NCBI RefSeq assembly: GCF_021556485.1 | Contig: NZ_JAKGBW010000009.1 | Location: 62,001 to 126,000, forward strand | Direction: 5' to 3' | DNA length: 64,000 bases | Source: Oceanobacillus alkalisoli | GTDB lineage: Bacteria > Bacillota > Bacilli > Bacillales > Amphibacillaceae | Shown here: positions 62,958 through 64,000 of the stretch, piece by piece | Layout of the letters: every line of letters starts with the position of its first letter | Position numbering within the stretch: position 1 is the stretch's first letter | Made by a program: the position numbers and the translations under genes | Notes under the pieces: model-generated | The model's database searches: none | The model's input: only the letters and a program-made list of their open reading frames with translations | What the model was told of the DNA's origin: nothing

Positions 62958-62992
62958 AGAAAAAAGAAACTTGATTCCTGTTTCTTTTTTCT
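62958..62992 (-). terminator. Terminator of the FAH/LarA-like operon
   Basis: AGAAAAAAGAAAC and GTTTCTTTTTTCT pair perfectly over 13 bp. Confidence 0.85.
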
Positions 62993-63000
62993 CCTATTTA

Positions 63001-63624
63001 TTACCGCTTGCTTACCGTAAAACTCCCCTTTATTTCATTGTTCCATTTCAGCGTATACACTTCCCCGTCCATAATCGGCCCGACACCTTCTGGGGTACCG
63101 GTATAGATAAGATCACCCTTTGTCAGGCCAATTTCCTGATGGATGTACGTAAGAAGCGTTTGGAAATCAAAAATAACAGATTGGATATTTCCCTGCTGAA
63201 CCGCTTCCCGATCACGCTCCAAGGTGAATTCCACATCTTTTATTTGTTCCACACCAGGGAAATCCCAAAAATCCGTCACAATTGCTGCATTCCTGAATCC
63301 TTTAGCGACAAGCCATGGATGTCCCTTTTTCTTTAGAGCTGATTGAACATCTCTTAATGTCAAATCAATTCCGAGCGTCATTTGCGTCACAATATCCTCT
63401 ACGGTGAAGCCGTCCTTCACATCGTTGCCAATATAAAGGACAATTTCCAATTCATGATGGATATCCCCGCGATGATGCGGGAAGGATAAGACACTTCCAT
63501 CCGCAACAGCAAGAGCACTTGTCGGTTTTGAAAATACTAAAGGCTTGTCAGGTACTTCGTTTCCAAGTTCCAGTGCATGATTTTTATAATTACGTCCGAT
63601 ACAATATATATTCTTAATTTCCAT
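63001..63624 (-). CDS. Fumarylacetoacetate hydrolase-family protein
   Basis: A 207-residue FAH-fold enzyme. Its relatives cleave or decarboxylate acylpyruvates and oxaloacetate (FAHD1 type). CIGRNYKNHALELGNEVP at the start, HHELEIVLYIG with the metal-binding ExE, GIDLTLRDVQ with the metal aspartate, and YTGTPEGVGPI are the family motifs. ATG 63622-63624 lies about 12 bp after AAGGAGAGG; the longer frame is inside the upstream gene. It overlaps the LarA-like gene by 11 bp, so the two are translated together. Confidence 0.9.
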   Translation of the reverse strand: MEIKNIYCIGRNYKNHALELGNEVPDKPLVFSKPTSALAVADGSVLSFPHHRGDIHHELEIVLYIGNDVKDGFTVEDIVTQMTLGIDLTLRDVQSALKKKGHPWLVAKGFRNAAIVTDFWDFPGVEQIKDVEFTLERDREAVQQGNIQSVIFDFQTLLTYIHQEIGLTKGDLIYTGTPEGVGPIMDGEVYTLKWNNEIKGSFTVSKR

Positions 63625-64000
63625 GGTTGTTGTTTTCCTCTCCTTCCTTAAGCTCCAGGACACGATGATCGTTCAACTTGATTCGTGCTTTCGTCAAGTG
63701 GTTCGCAACAGCCAACCGCGCCGCTTCCCAAATGTTATGTTCCATTTCTCCCGCACCCTGGGCATGAACGAAACTTGCTCCTTTTTGTTTCCCTAACCCA
63801 ACAGTGACCATTTTACTTAAACCGCTTTCAACTTTCCCGGTAAAAGCAGTATGGGCTTTCACTCGATTAATGATAAGAACTCCATCTGCATCGTAGGCGT
63901 GTTCATCCATATAAACAGGCAGATTTTCCGGGGTGTTCCCTAAGTGTACAGCTTCCATTGTTGACCGAATCGGCACCCCAAACGTTTCTTCCGTAATCCC
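63614..64000 (-). CDS. LarA-like (DUF2088) protein, C-terminal part (5' end beyond window)
   Basis: The 128 visible residues end the protein. INRVKAHTAFTGKVESGL and KMVTVGLGKQKGASFVHAQG match the LarA/DUF2088 group that includes the nickel-pincer lactate racemase and its relatives acting on other 2-hydroxyacids. The N-terminal half, which would show the substrate motif, is off the right edge. With the FAH protein it forms an operon, and the FadR-type regulator follows downstream, which suggests catabolism of a 2-hydroxyacid. Confidence 0.8.
   Translation of the reverse strand, partial: GITEETFGVPIRSTMEAVHLGNTPENLPVYMDEHAYDADGVLIINRVKAHTAFTGKVESGLSKMVTVGLGKQKGASFVHAQGAGEMEHNIWEAARLAVANHLTKARIKLNDHRVLELKEGEENNNHGN

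Overview
The window is a chromosomal stretch of a low-GC, endospore-forming member of the Bacillaceae, most like the salt- and alkali-tolerant Oceanobacillus/Virgibacillus group. The evidence is a full Mrp (MrpABCDEFG) sodium/proton antiporter operon, a NatAB sodium-extrusion ABC transporter with its NatRK regulators, a CwlC-type sporulation amidase, a LysM/GH18 spore-type glycosidase, YpjP, an LMCA1-type calcium ATPase, Gram-positive ribosome binding sites (often TTG or GTG starts) and many dispersed palindromic repeats. No rRNA, tRNA, CRISPR array, prophage or intact insertion sequence was recognised. The genus is an inference.

Layout. 1-4.2 kb: an edge-truncated CoA-transferase, rlmN, a mosaic repeat element and a luciferase-like monooxygenase. 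4.2-11.3 kb: the mrpABCDEFG operon and a divergent Usp/KdpD-like protein. 11.5-20.6 kb: a solitary, divergent PurC-like enzyme, a Nudix CoA pyrophosphatase, a thioesterase/LytTR regulator/CoA-transferase cluster, an NADH dehydrogenase-like flavoprotein, a YhfK-like SDR, a quinone-type ring-cleaving dioxygenase and a DUF378 membrane protein. 20.6-29.9 kb: a calcium P-type ATPase, lrgAB, the pstSCAB phosphate operon behind a perfect Pho box, and the CwlC-like amidase. 30.2-38.0 kb: natAB and divergent natRK, a lysoplasmalogenase-like protein, a CDP-alcohol phosphatidyltransferase, an FMN reductase, alr and a small haem-oxidase-like membrane protein. 38.1-39.6 kb: a TetR regulator, a single-cysteine Spx paralogue and a small unknown protein in one operon. 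39.6-41.5 kb: almost only repeats. 41.5-50.0 kb: htpG, a sirtuin, adhE, ypjP and the LysM/GH18 enzyme. 50.0-57.5 kb: an HprK paralogue lacking key catalytic residues, queT, an SDR, a DUF2829 (Tad2-like) protein, mqo and aspA. 57.5-64 kb: a TetR/RND efflux pair, a Yip1-like membrane protein, a deletion scar joining a FadR-type regulator to the tail of a glycolate-oxidase iron-sulfur subunit, and a FAH/LarA-like hydroxyacid operon cut by the right edge.

How the genes work together. Mrp and NatAB both expel sodium. The Pst system is under an evident PhoP box. AdhE, Mqo, AspA and the two CoA-transferases serve overflow, anaerobic and C4 metabolism. The most distinctive biology is regulatory: a TetR-controlled Spx paralogue with one cysteine, a degenerate HPr-kinase paralogue, a PurC paralogue lacking the usual active-site motifs, direct-repeat NatR sites, and a hairpin covering the ribosome binding site of a CoA-transferase.

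At least five repeat families occupy the gaps: (A) 430-520 bp mosaics with about 24-bp terminal inverted repeats; (B) a 116-bp hairpin element with AATGAATTTCATAAT ends, seven copies; (C) GCGCTGGAGC-type mosaics; (D) AAAGTGAAACTTC-type elements; (E) GGGACATGGGGTCAG elements.
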